Assembly: GCF_002993365.1 (NCBI RefSeq)
Contig: NZ_PVNP01000219.1
Coordinates: forward strand, 1 to 50,514
DNA: 50,514 nt
DNA from: Marisediminitalea alba
GTDB lineage: Bacteria; Pseudomonadota; Gammaproteobacteria; Enterobacterales; Alteromonadaceae
Reading direction: 5' to 3'
The notes below the pieces were generated by a model. That model was not told the origin of the DNA. It searched no databases and saw only the letters and a program-made list of their open reading frames with translations. Shown here piece by piece: positions 34,721 through 43,330 of the stretch; within the stretch, counting starts at the first letter, position 1, and the number at the start of each line of letters is the position of its first letter. The position numbers and the translations under genes were made by a program.

Positions 34721-35446
34721 GTGAACGTTTCTTTTGTTATCCCTGCAAAAAATGAGCAGGGCAATATCCGGCCGTTGGTGACTGAGATTACCCAGCATAC
34801 GCCGCCAGAGGTAGAGTTTGAAATCATCTACGTGGATGATGGCAGTACGGATGGCACGCTCAGTGAAATACGTGAACTTGCAAACGATTTGCCTGTTTGC
34901 CTGCGTGTAGTGCAGCATGAAAAATCTATGGGGCAGTCCACCGCCATTATGACAGGGGTTCGTTATGCTCGTTATGAGTGGATTATCACGCTTGATGCGG
35001 ATGGTCAGAACGATCCGGCGGATATCCCACATTTTATTGAGGTCGCTGCGCGTCAGCCGATAGAAACGGATTTTTGTGTTGCCGGCTATCGTAAAAATCG
35101 TAAGGATACCGCCTGGAAGCGACTGCAATCGCGTATTGCCAATCGGGTACGCCAGCGCCTGTTACACGATGAAACGCCCGATACCGGCTGCGGTTTAAAA
35201 TTAATTCCGCGCAGCACGTTCTTATCTTTGCCTTACTTCGATCATATGCATCGTTTCCTGCCGGCGCTGGTAAAGCGTCTTGAAGGACGCGTTTTTGTGG
35301 TGGAGGTTAATCACCGCGACCGCCACTGCGGAACATCCAACTACACCATGTTGAGTCGGCTTGGCGTGGGGATTGTGGATTTATTTGGTGTTATATGGTT
35401 ACTTAGGCGGGCGAAATGTCCTCATCCTCAGGAAGTGACCGATTAA
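34721..35446 (+). CDS. family 2 glycosyltransferase, DPM1/ArnC-like polyprenyl-phosphate sugar synthase
   Basis: A 241-residue soluble GT2 enzyme. GT-A features: VIPAKNEQGNI at the start, IIYVDDGSTDGT (nucleotide sugar), ITLDADGQNDP (metal DXD site) and GYRKNRKDTAWKR, the pattern of dolichol/undecaprenyl-phosphate glycosyltransferases. It lacks the two C-terminal membrane helices of ArnC. It likely makes a polyprenyl-phosphate-linked sugar for the GT39 enzyme two genes on. GTG start at 34721 after a GGTGAG site; ends in a TAATG overlap with the next gene. Confidence 0.87.
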   Translation: MNVSFVIPAKNEQGNIRPLVTEITQHTPPEVEFEIIYVDDGSTDGTLSEIRELANDLPVCLRVVQHEKSMGQSTAIMTGVRYARYEWIITLDADGQNDPADIPHFIEVAARQPIETDFCVAGYRKNRKDTAWKRLQSRIANRVRQRLLHDETPDTGCGLKLIPRSTFLSLPYFDHMHRFLPALVKRLEGRVFVVEVNHRDRHCGTSNYTMLSRLGVGIVDLFGVIWLLRRAKCPHPQEVTD

Positions 35447-36129
35447 TGCCTAAAGCCAGTACTATAAATCGTTTGCAAGCAAGTATACGAGCGCTGTTGA
35501 AACCGCTGATTGCCTGTCTGGTGATTGCCGGCTTGGTAAAAATGGCGAGCCTCGGTGAATATGCCGATCCACAGGCCGTCGAGCAGTGGCTTACCGCTCA
35601 GGGCGTTCTTGGCTGGCCCCTGTTGGTAGTGAGCGGCGTGTTGCTGATGCTGGTAGGGTTCCCCCGTCAGATAGTGGCTTTTATTGGCGGTGGCCTGCTG
35701 GGCGTAACAGCTGGTACGCTGCTTTCCACCGCGATGGCCGCTATTGCCTGCGCAACCACTTTTATGATTTCCCGTTACTTTTTACAGGCCTGGGTGAGAC
35801 GCCGCTTTCCCGGCGTAATTGCAAAACTCCATCCGTTGCTGGCCGGAAAACCCTATACCGCGACCCTGGCGATAAGGTTACTACCCATTGGCAGTAATGC
35901 GCTCACCAACATTGTGGCGGGTGCCAGTACCATTAAGGGTCGGGCTTTTGTGAGCGCATCGGCGTTGGGTTACGTGCCGCAGATGCTGACATTCGCCCTC
36001 ATGGGGCAGGGTATGGAACAGATGTCTTCGTGGCAAATCAGCGTCAGCCTGAGCTTACTGGTGTGTTCGGTGTTGCTAGGAGCACACCTTTATCGCTGGT
36101 ATCAGCAACAGCCAGTCAGCACCGTTTAA
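35446..36129 (+). CDS. VTT-domain (TVP38/DedA-like) membrane protein
   Basis: A 227-residue membrane protein of the SNARE-associated / VTT family. The conserved block is GFPRQIVAFIGGGLLGVTAG, followed by RYFLQAWVRRRFPG and IRLLPIGSNALTNIVAGAS. VTT proteins are thought to be lipid scramblases or polyprenyl-phosphate flippases. Lying between a GT2 and a GT39 gene it could flip the lipid-linked sugar or recycle the carrier, in place of ArnEF (inference). The ATG at 35446 overlaps the GT2 stop; an earlier ATG at 35416 is also open. Confidence 0.82.
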   Translation: MPKASTINRLQASIRALLKPLIACLVIAGLVKMASLGEYADPQAVEQWLTAQGVLGWPLLVVSGVLLMLVGFPRQIVAFIGGGLLGVTAGTLLSTAMAAIACATTFMISRYFLQAWVRRRFPGVIAKLHPLLAGKPYTATLAIRLLPIGSNALTNIVAGASTIKGRAFVSASALGYVPQMLTFALMGQGMEQMSSWQISVSLSLLVCSVLLGAHLYRWYQQQPVSTV

Positions 36130-36144
36130 ACGTACTCATTAACC

Positions 36145-37869
36145 ATGAATTTACTGCCTTCTTTCAGTCGCTATCAGCGCACCGATCTGATCTGGCTTGG
36201 CTTACTGACCTTTTTACTGCTTGCCTTAGGCATTGGACTGCGGGCACCCTGGCCTGCCGATGAACCCCGTTTTGCGCTAATTGCCAAAGACATGGTGGAA
36301 ACAGGACAATGGCTTTTTCCGATGCGAGGGAATGAGCTGTATCCGGATAAACCACCATTATTTATGTGGTCTATCGCTATCTTTTACGCTCTTACTGGCT
36401 CGCTGTATATCGCCTTTTTATTACCATCAGCCATCGCTGGCACAGTCACCGTGCTGGCGGTGTTTGATATATGTCGCCGCTTATGGGGAAGCCGGGAAGC
36501 CTGGTGGGCGGCCGGATTACTGCTGGCCAGCGTGCAGTTTGTTCTGCAGGCGAAAAGCGCACAAATCGACGCCAGTGTGTGCATGTGGGTGACGCTGGGC
36601 TGCTATGGCTTACTGCGGGCGACGCTTTGTCCTAATGGTCATATTACCTGGTGGCTGGCAGGATGTGTGGCCATGGGATTGGGTATTATGACCAAAGGGG
36701 TTGGTTTTTTAGCACTGTTAATGTTGCTGCCCTATGCTCTTGTGTTGTGGCGTCAGACTCCGCTGCAAACTTTACCAAAGCGATATCATTGGGGATGGTG
36801 GGCAACAGGTGTACTGACCATGCTGGTAACATTGTTGCTGTGGCTACTGCCAATGTTGCTGGCTGTGGATGGCCGGTTAGATCCGGCCTATAACGCTTAT
36901 CGTGACAATATCCTGATGAAACAGACAGTCACCCGATACGCCAACTCCTGGCACCACATCAAGCCATTCTGGTACTTTCTGATAAACGTTGTGCCCTGGG
37001 CGTGGCTACCGCTGGTGGTGTTATTACCCTGGCAATGGCCACACTGGCGCAGCGCCTGGAGAAAAAATGACGCACGCATTGTGATGCCGCTGGGGTTTGT
37101 GTTGCTGGTGCTGGTGTTTTTTAGCATGAGTCCGGGCAAGCGTGGGGTCTATATCCTGCCGGCGCTACCGATGCTGGCGTTGGCCATGGCGCCTTACATG
37201 CCGCACACCGCGGACAAAAAGTGGTTGTCCCGCATCCTGTGGGGGATACCTTTACTGATTGGTGGTAGCTTGTTTGTGTTGGGGTTACTGGGTTTGGTTG
37301 ATACCGGGCCCGTTGCTAAACTTAATCAACGTTATGAAGTGGATGGCAGCGGCCTGTTTCTGACCACCGGGCTGGCGGTTTTGGTAGTATTGTTTGTGAT
37401 GCGCCGCAGAGCAGGCTGGCAGGCCTGGGGCGTAACCATGCTGGTGCTATGGTGCAGTTACAGTGTGGGATTTGCCAGTTTACTTAACCCAATTCGCACA
37501 CCGGCCGCAGTATGGCAGGTAATCGATAGCCATGTTCCTGCTAATAACGAAATAGCACTGTTAGATACCGGAGAGCAGTTTATGCTATTTGCTCGTCGGC
37601 AAATTGTGCACTTTGGTTATCATACGCCGCCCGAAGCCGAAATGTTTGCCGCGTGGCAGTGGCTAAAGATGAATCCGGCAGGGCATTTGTTGCTTCCGGC
37701 CAGTCGTGAGTCTTTGTGTTTAGACCTGTCAAAAGGGCACTCTGTAGGGCGGGCACACAGAGAGGATTGGTTACTTTTAGGAGCCGAGGGGCTTCGCGCA
37801 GACTGCCCACATTCCGATATCAGAACGACGACGTTTCGTTATGAGCCGATAAACCCATTGATCAGATAG
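36145..37869 (+). CDS. GT39 / ArnT-like glycosyltransferase
   Basis: A 574-residue polytopic GT-C enzyme. The first periplasmic loop has the ArnT-type motif APWPADEPRFALIAKDMVETG with the catalytic Asp/Glu, followed by YPDKPPLFMWSIAIFY; many helices follow and a soluble periplasmic C-terminus. Such enzymes move a sugar from undecaprenyl phosphate to lipid A or protein. It is the last member of the GT2-VTT-GT39 set, which recalls Francisella FlmF/FlmK lipid A glycosylation. The actual sugar and acceptor are not known. Confidence 0.88.
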   Translation: MNLLPSFSRYQRTDLIWLGLLTFLLLALGIGLRAPWPADEPRFALIAKDMVETGQWLFPMRGNELYPDKPPLFMWSIAIFYALTGSLYIAFLLPSAIAGTVTVLAVFDICRRLWGSREAWWAAGLLLASVQFVLQAKSAQIDASVCMWVTLGCYGLLRATLCPNGHITWWLAGCVAMGLGIMTKGVGFLALLMLLPYALVLWRQTPLQTLPKRYHWGWWATGVLTMLVTLLLWLLPMLLAVDGRLDPAYNAYRDNILMKQTVTRYANSWHHIKPFWYFLINVVPWAWLPLVVLLPWQWPHWRSAWRKNDARIVMPLGFVLLVLVFFSMSPGKRGVYILPALPMLALAMAPYMPHTADKKWLSRILWGIPLLIGGSLFVLGLLGLVDTGPVAKLNQRYEVDGSGLFLTTGLAVLVVLFVMRRRAGWQAWGVTMLVLWCSYSVGFASLLNPIRTPAAVWQVIDSHVPANNEIALLDTGEQFMLFARRQIVHFGYHTPPEAEMFAAWQWLKMNPAGHLLLPASRESLCLDLSKGHSVGRAHREDWLLLGAEGLRADCPHSDIRTTTFRYEPINPLIR

Positions 37870-37927
37870 CAGGGTAATGGCTATGCTGATAGCTCATTAG
37901 ATTTCAACCCGTTGCAGAGTTTCCAAT

Positions 37928-38869
37928 ATGAGCACACATGGCCAGGAGCACGACCACCATCATCATTCTCACGCTCATGACCATGGTCATCACCACCATC
38001 ACCATCATGATATTGCCGAAGACAGAATCAGCTGGGCGTTCTGGCTCAATTTCATCTTTACCATTATCGAGTTTATCGGCGGCTGGTTAACCAACAGTGT
38101 GGCGATCATGGCCGACGCGGTTCACGATTTGGGGGATTCGCTGGCGATTGGTCTTGCCTGGTATCTCAGTAAAGTGGGTAAGCGCGATGCTACCGAACAG
38201 TATTCCTACGGGTTTAAGCGCCTTAGCTTACTGGGCGCTTTGATTAATGGTTTGATCCTGGTTGTGGGGTCGGTATGGGTGCTGACTGAAGCCATTCCTC
38301 GTTTGTGGTCACCTGAAATGCCAGTGACTGAGGGCATGATTGTGCTGGCTATCTTAGGCATTGCGGCAAATGGTTTCGCAGCTTACAAGCTACATGGTGG
38401 AGACACCTTGAACGAGAAGGTTCTCAACTGGCATTTACTGGAAGATTTACTCGGCTGGGTGGCGGTGTTGATAGTCGCTATCGTGCTGCAATTTGTTGAC
38501 TGGCCGATACTGGATCCACTGCTGTCGGTAGTGTTTACCTTGTTTATTTTGTTTAACGTGGTGAAGCACGTTATTCATACGGTGAAGCTATTTCTTCAGG
38601 TTAACCCTGATAGCAATAAGCGCGCTGCTATTTTAGCTTCGTTAGAGGAAATTGAGCACGTGGGTGCTTTGCACCATGTTCATTTCTGGTCTCTGGATGG
38701 CGCCAGTCATGTGCTTACCGCACATCTTGAGCTGGATAAGCGCATTGATGTGTCTGCTCTGATTGAATTAAAAGCCCGGGTCGCCAAAGCCCTTGAACCC
38801 TTTAACCTGGACCATACAACAATAGAATTTGAAATGCCCGGAGAGCATTGCAGGGATAATGCTAAGTAG
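37928..38869 (+). CDS. cation diffusion facilitator (CDF) zinc/cobalt exporter, His-rich N-terminus
   Basis: A 313-residue CDF transporter with six helices. The N-terminus carries two His clusters (DHHHHSHAHDH and HHHHHHH) that probably bind zinc. The TM2 metal site is visible as IMADAVHDLGDSL (HXXXD), the TM5 site as NWHLLEDLLGW, and the C-terminal cytoplasmic domain begins near residue 215. It is likely CzcD/ZitB-like, exporting Zn2+ by proton exchange. It lies 58 bp after the GT39 gene and near the metal RND pump. A GGCCCCGG / CCGGGCC stem follows at 38876-38898 without a T run, so it is only a possible terminator. Confidence 0.92.
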   Translation: MSTHGQEHDHHHHSHAHDHGHHHHHHHDIAEDRISWAFWLNFIFTIIEFIGGWLTNSVAIMADAVHDLGDSLAIGLAWYLSKVGKRDATEQYSYGFKRLSLLGALINGLILVVGSVWVLTEAIPRLWSPEMPVTEGMIVLAILGIAANGFAAYKLHGGDTLNEKVLNWHLLEDLLGWVAVLIVAIVLQFVDWPILDPLLSVVFTLFILFNVVKHVIHTVKLFLQVNPDSNKRAAILASLEEIEHVGALHHVHFWSLDGASHVLTAHLELDKRIDVSALIELKARVAKALEPFNLDHTTIEFEMPGEHCRDNAK

Positions 38870-38930
38870 CGTAAGGCCCCGGGAGGGTGACCGGGCCAAT
38901 CAAATGGTCCCGGCCACAGGGCACACACAC

Positions 38931-41441
38931 TCAGGAGCCAGGGCAGGCGACAGGCGTTTCTACCCGGGTAAAGCGGATATCTGACAGTTTAAACTCGGTA
39001 GCATCCTCGGCGGAGAGTGCCATGGGCACATATATCTCACGCAGGTTAACGCCCTTATCAACAAAGCAGCTCAGTGGAATCGCTACGCTCTGCCAGTTGT
39101 TGTCAGCAGTGATGAAGTCGTCCAGGGCCAGTTCAGCTTCGCAGCCATCACCACAAGACATGGAAACGGTCATCCCGGTTGTTGCTGAACGCTGAATATC
39201 AAAGGCCAGTACACCTGTTGGCACAGCGTAATCGAGCAGATCTTCCGGGAAAGGCGAGAAGAAGCGGATGCTGTCTTCGCTGCTACCGAACTCAATCTGC
39301 AGCGTATCTTCCTGCACGTGACGGTCGGCAGTACGGATGCTAAGGGTATTAACACTCAGTACGTTACTGTTCATTGCGCCTTGCTCGCCGGCACTGGTGG
39401 CGATAAGTGACCACGGCTGTTGTACGCTCTGCTGAAAGATTACCGCATCGCCGGCGGCGTTGGCAGCGCTATTCACAGACTCATCGAGTTGCGGCAGGTC
39501 TGCGTTTTCACCGTAGCTCAGGCCGTAATCGTAGGCAAATAGCGGTTGCTTGCCATCACCCCTATTAACCGGGTTCTGGAATGGGTCGGCTGGCCATGAG
39601 AACGACAGCTTGCCGTGCATTGGGTAGTTAACTGAACCGTCTGGTTTACTGAATAATACGTCGGCTACACCGCCGCCTTCTGAGCCGGGCAACCAGGCAA
39701 CCACAAAGGCATCGGAGGCGTTTAGTTCCGGCGTTACCCACAAAGGGCGACCGGTAATGAATACTGATACTACGGGAATACCCTGCGCCTTTAGGGATTT
39801 CAGCAGTGCCAGGTCTTGCTTATCACCGCGCTGATACTCCACATTGGCGATATCACCGTTACCTTCGGCATAGGGTGTTTCACCAAATACTACAATCGCT
39901 ACATCAGGCTTTTCTGTGAAGCTGCCATTCACGCTTAATTCAGCCTCACCTCCGGCGGCTTCAACGGTTTGCTCAATGCCAGTGTAAATAGAGGTGGCTC
40001 CCGGGAAATCACTGTTTTCATTACCGGTGCCCTGCCAGGTAATGGTCCAGCCACCGGATTGCTTACCAATGTTGTGCGCGCCATCACCGGCGACCAGCAC
40101 CCGACTATTTGGCGCAAGGGGTAACAGTTGTTGGTTATTTTTAAGCATCACCAATGATTTACGCACGGCTTCACGGGCGATTTCACGGTGCTCATCGGCA
40201 CCGATAACCGATATGTCTCCCGACAGGCTGCGATTAGCCGGTGAAGGCAGGTCGAAAAGACCAACGCGTAATTTCACCCGCAGTACCCGGCTAACGGCGT
40301 CATCAAGCCGTGCCATGGGGATTTCGCCGCTGTTCACCTGGGTAATCAAGTTTTCCATTAAAGGCCTCCAGGTTGGGGTCGGCGCCATATAAACATCCAG
40401 ACCTGCCAGTAAAGCCTGCGGGCAGTTGTCGTTAGTGCAGCCCGGGATCTGGCCGTGGCCGTTCCAGTCACCTACCACAAAGCCATCAAAGCCCATTTTG
40501 TCTTTCAGAACGTCGGTAAGTAAGTATTTGCTACCGTGGATCTTTTCGCCGTGCCAGCTATTAAATGATGCCATTACGGATTGTGAACCGGCATTTAAGC
40601 CGTGCACGTAGCCTTGGGCATGGATGTCGAACAGCTCCTTTTCACTGGCCAGGTTGTTACCCTGATCATCGCCCTTATCGGTACCGCCATCGCCAACAAA
40701 GTGTTTAACGGTGGAAATGACATGCTGGTCGTCGATGTTGCCATCGCTGATATCCCCTTGCAGGCCGGTAACGATGGCGCGCGCATACTCTCCCACAATA
40801 GCGGGATCTTCGGAGTAACTTTCGTAGGTGCGGCCCCAGCGGTCGTCACGGACAACTGCAACGGTGGGGGCAAAAATCCAGTCTATACCGGTGGCACGTA
40901 CTTCTTTGGCGGTAGCGGTAGCTATTTCTTCAATTAACGCCGGGTCCCGCATGGCACCCAGGCCAATGTTGTGAGGAAACAGTGTGGCACCGATCACGTT
41001 ATTGTGACCGTGCACCGCGTCGGTGCCCCACATGGTTGGAATGCTGCTGCCGTCGAGTGAGTCATCGATGGATGCCTGATACATGGCTTCGGCCAGATCG
41101 ATCCATTCCTGCGGCGTTGCATGTTTGTTTGCGCCCGGGAAAGAACCGCCACCATTAAGGTAAGAGCCAAAACCATAGCGACGCATGTCTTCTACCGTTA
41201 CATCGCGGATCTCTGGCTGGATAAGTTGCGCGACTTTTTGCTCTACTGTCATGTCGGCCAGCAGCGCTTCAACCTTGGCTTCAACGGCTTGTTTATTAGT
41301 GATAGGCGATTGAATTTGCGGCCAGTAATCCGGAACAGTAACGGTATTGGCAGACTGGCTGTCAGTTTCTGATGTGCTGCAAGCGGTTAACGCTGTAACC
41401 CCAATGGCTGCTGCAGCCACTGACAAAGTAAATGATTTCAT
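38931..41441 (-). CDS. GH3 beta-glucosidase / exo-beta-glucanase lipoprotein (ExoP-like)
   Basis: An 836-residue exported GH3 enzyme. The start MKSFTLSVAAAAIGVTALTA is followed by Cys, a lipobox. The (alpha/beta)8 domain includes WGTDAVHGHNN and VKHFVGDGGT; the catalytic Asp is in GFVVGDWNGH. The second domain (residues about 420-620) has the acid/base region around VVFGETPYAEGNGD. A C-terminal beta-sandwich (about residues 670-830) is like that of the marine exo-1,3/1,4-beta-glucanase ExoP. It would release glucose or cellobiose from beta-glucans at the cell surface. It diverges from the GH1 operon across the operator-bearing region. Confidence 0.92.
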   Translation of the reverse strand: MKSFTLSVAAAAIGVTALTACSTSETDSQSANTVTVPDYWPQIQSPITNKQAVEAKVEALLADMTVEQKVAQLIQPEIRDVTVEDMRRYGFGSYLNGGGSFPGANKHATPQEWIDLAEAMYQASIDDSLDGSSIPTMWGTDAVHGHNNVIGATLFPHNIGLGAMRDPALIEEIATATAKEVRATGIDWIFAPTVAVVRDDRWGRTYESYSEDPAIVGEYARAIVTGLQGDISDGNIDDQHVISTVKHFVGDGGTDKGDDQGNNLASEKELFDIHAQGYVHGLNAGSQSVMASFNSWHGEKIHGSKYLLTDVLKDKMGFDGFVVGDWNGHGQIPGCTNDNCPQALLAGLDVYMAPTPTWRPLMENLITQVNSGEIPMARLDDAVSRVLRVKLRVGLFDLPSPANRSLSGDISVIGADEHREIAREAVRKSLVMLKNNQQLLPLAPNSRVLVAGDGAHNIGKQSGGWTITWQGTGNENSDFPGATSIYTGIEQTVEAAGGEAELSVNGSFTEKPDVAIVVFGETPYAEGNGDIANVEYQRGDKQDLALLKSLKAQGIPVVSVFITGRPLWVTPELNASDAFVVAWLPGSEGGGVADVLFSKPDGSVNYPMHGKLSFSWPADPFQNPVNRGDGKQPLFAYDYGLSYGENADLPQLDESVNSAANAAGDAVIFQQSVQQPWSLIATSAGEQGAMNSNVLSVNTLSIRTADRHVQEDTLQIEFGSSEDSIRFFSPFPEDLLDYAVPTGVLAFDIQRSATTGMTVSMSCGDGCEAELALDDFITADNNWQSVAIPLSCFVDKGVNLREIYVPMALSAEDATEFKLSDIRFTRVETPVACPGS

Positions 41442-41544
41442 TATTATTCTCCGGATTATAACCCCTGCGAATGCCTAAGCACTGCGAAACCAATGAACGA
41501 ATGTTAATAATTTGTTGTGAGAGTATATGTATAAATTTTAAAAA

Positions 41545-41558
41545 TGCAAGCGCTTACA
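41545..41558. promoter_or_regulatory. LacI-type operator 1
   Basis: TGCAAGCGCTTACA, near-palindromic about the AAGCGCTT core typical of LacI/GalR family sites; it lies 104 bp upstream of the GH3 start. The regulator is probably the LacI protein encoded at 44685. The intergenic region 41442-41971 holds no gene. Confidence 0.7.
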
Positions 41559-41701
41559 TTTTTGCGTTGGGAATTAGCTCGGTAAGTGTTTCATGTCAGT
41601 AGCGAAACCGCTTAAATAACCAGTAATTCTGAAAATTATGGCTTATTAGCAGGCGATTGGCCGTGAATAATTGTACTTTTTCGCTGTTTATGGTGATTTT
41701 A

Positions 41702-41715
41702 TGAAAGCGTTTACA
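41702..41715. promoter_or_regulatory. LacI-type operator 2
   Basis: TGAAAGCGTTTACA, one base off the central CG palindrome; midway between the other two sites, suited to DNA looping. Confidence 0.6.
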
Positions 41716-41871
41716 TAATTGTGCTGGCGTGTAGATACGGCGGCTATTGGCAGCCAGTATGTTTATTTGTTGCATCTGGATACAATGATACTGAGTATTA
41801 CCCTGACTAACTTCATTCAGCGGCGGTGTACCAATGATATGAATTAAAATGTAAATAACTTGTATAAAAAA

Positions 41872-41885
41872 TGAAAGCGCTTACA
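41872..41885. promoter_or_regulatory. LacI-type operator 3
   Basis: TGAAAGCGCTTACA, next to the -35 of the predicted GH1 promoter. Confidence 0.7.
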
Positions 41886-41886
41886 A

Positions 41887-41916
41887 TTGAAGCCTGATTT
41901 ATGATGGTATTATTCT
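41887..41916 (+). promoter_or_regulatory. possible sigma-70 promoter of the GH1 operon
   Basis: TTGAAG (41887-41892), 18 bp, TATTCT (41911-41916). It begins directly after operator 3, so repressor binding would overlap RNA polymerase. By-eye match only. Confidence 0.4.
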
Positions 41917-41971
41917 GCAAGAGGTGGCCGCACGCTAACGTAAATCACTGCGTTAGTTGCGTAAATGTAAG

Positions 41972-43306
41972 ATGAGTAAAGGTTTTTCAATAAATAGTGT
42001 GCTCGGTGATCCGAACTTTACCGTTGGGGTTGCCACTTCGTCTTTTCAGATCGAAGGCGCCAGCGAATTGCGCGAGCCCTGTATTTGGGACACATTTTGC
42101 CAGGTGCCCGGCGCAGTAAAGGATAACTCCGATGGCCGTACGGCCTGTGATCATTATCATCTGTGGCAACAGGATATTGCGCTGATTGATGAACTGGGTT
42201 TTGATGCCTATCGGTTTTCCGTTTGTTGGCCAAGGATAATTTGTGCTGACGGCAGTGTTAATCAGGAAGGTCTGGCCTTTTATCTTAAAATACTCGATGA
42301 ATTGCAACGACGAGGCCTGAAGGCTTATGTGACGCTTTATCACTGGGAGTTACCGCAATTTTTGGAAGATAAGGGCGGTTGGCTTAACCGCGCTACGGCC
42401 TACGCTTTTGCTGAATACAGCCGCATTGTAGCCACCGCATTTGGTAATAGAGTAAGTGCTTACACTACGCTTAATGAGCCTTATTGCAGCGCATTCCTTG
42501 GTTACGAAATAGGCGTTCATGCGCCGGGTAAAATTGGTAAGCAATACGGTAAAAAGGCCGCTCACCACCTTCTGCTTGCTCATGGGCTTGCTATGCAGGA
42601 GCTGAATGAGGTCTGCCCGCATATCCCGAGCGGCTTGGTTCTGAATTTTACCACTTATTATCCGGTTACTGACAGTGAAGCTGATAAGCAGGCTACCTTA
42701 CTGGCAAAGGCCCATTTTAACGACTGGTATGTGAGTCCTGCGTTAACGGGGAAATACCCGCCGCTGCTGAACACTTTACCCGAAGCTGAAAAGCCATTAA
42801 TTGAACCGGGTGACATGGAAATAATCTCCGCGCCTATGGCGTATCTCGGGGTTAACTATTATACCCGGGCTCTGGTGCAGGCTCGCCCGGGAGGCCACTT
42901 TGAGATCCTGCCGCCTGATGACAACGTACCTGTCACGGCAATGAATTGGGAAATTTATCCACAAGGCTTGTGTGATTTATTGCTCCAGCTTCATATTGAG
43001 TATGATTTGCCGCCACTTTTTATTACCGAGAACGGTATGGCCGAAGATGACGTGATACAAGACGGTCAGGTGCATGATAAAGTGCGGATGAATTATTTAC
43101 AGAACCACATGCAGGCTGTTGCTGCAGCAATGGAAAAAGGCGTGGATATCAGAGGTTACTTTGTGTGGAGTCTGTTGGATAATTTTGAATGGGCGGAAGG
43201 GTATCTCAAGCGGTTTGGAATTGTGCATGTGGACTTTACAACCCAGCAACGGCTACCTAAACAAAGCGCCCTGAAACTAAGTGAATGGCTTAAACAACGC
43301 CGCTAA
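41972..43306 (+). CDS. GH1 beta-glucosidase
   Basis: A 444-residue cytoplasmic family 1 glycosidase (no signal peptide). The start block FTVGVATSSFQIEGA, the acid/base Glu in TTLNEPYCSA and the nucleophile Glu in ITENGMAED are all present, and FVWSLLDNFEWAEGY is the aglycone-site signature. It hydrolyses cellobiose or other short beta-glucosides to glucose. The ATG at 41972 is favoured over an upstream TTG. It leads the GH1 - symporter - LacI operon. Confidence 0.95.
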   Translation: MSKGFSINSVLGDPNFTVGVATSSFQIEGASELREPCIWDTFCQVPGAVKDNSDGRTACDHYHLWQQDIALIDELGFDAYRFSVCWPRIICADGSVNQEGLAFYLKILDELQRRGLKAYVTLYHWELPQFLEDKGGWLNRATAYAFAEYSRIVATAFGNRVSAYTTLNEPYCSAFLGYEIGVHAPGKIGKQYGKKAAHHLLLAHGLAMQELNEVCPHIPSGLVLNFTTYYPVTDSEADKQATLLAKAHFNDWYVSPALTGKYPPLLNTLPEAEKPLIEPGDMEIISAPMAYLGVNYYTRALVQARPGGHFEILPPDDNVPVTAMNWEIYPQGLCDLLLQLHIEYDLPPLFITENGMAEDDVIQDGQVHDKVRMNYLQNHMQAVAAAMEKGVDIRGYFVWSLLDNFEWAEGYLKRFGIVHVDFTTQQRLPKQSALKLSEWLKQRR

Positions 43307-43330
43307 AATCCATAGCTGTCTGGACATTTA

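Noticed and set aside
38876..38898. GGCCCCGG/CCGGGCC stem after the CDF gene as a firm terminator
   Set aside because: No T run on either strand; mentioned under the CDF gene only.
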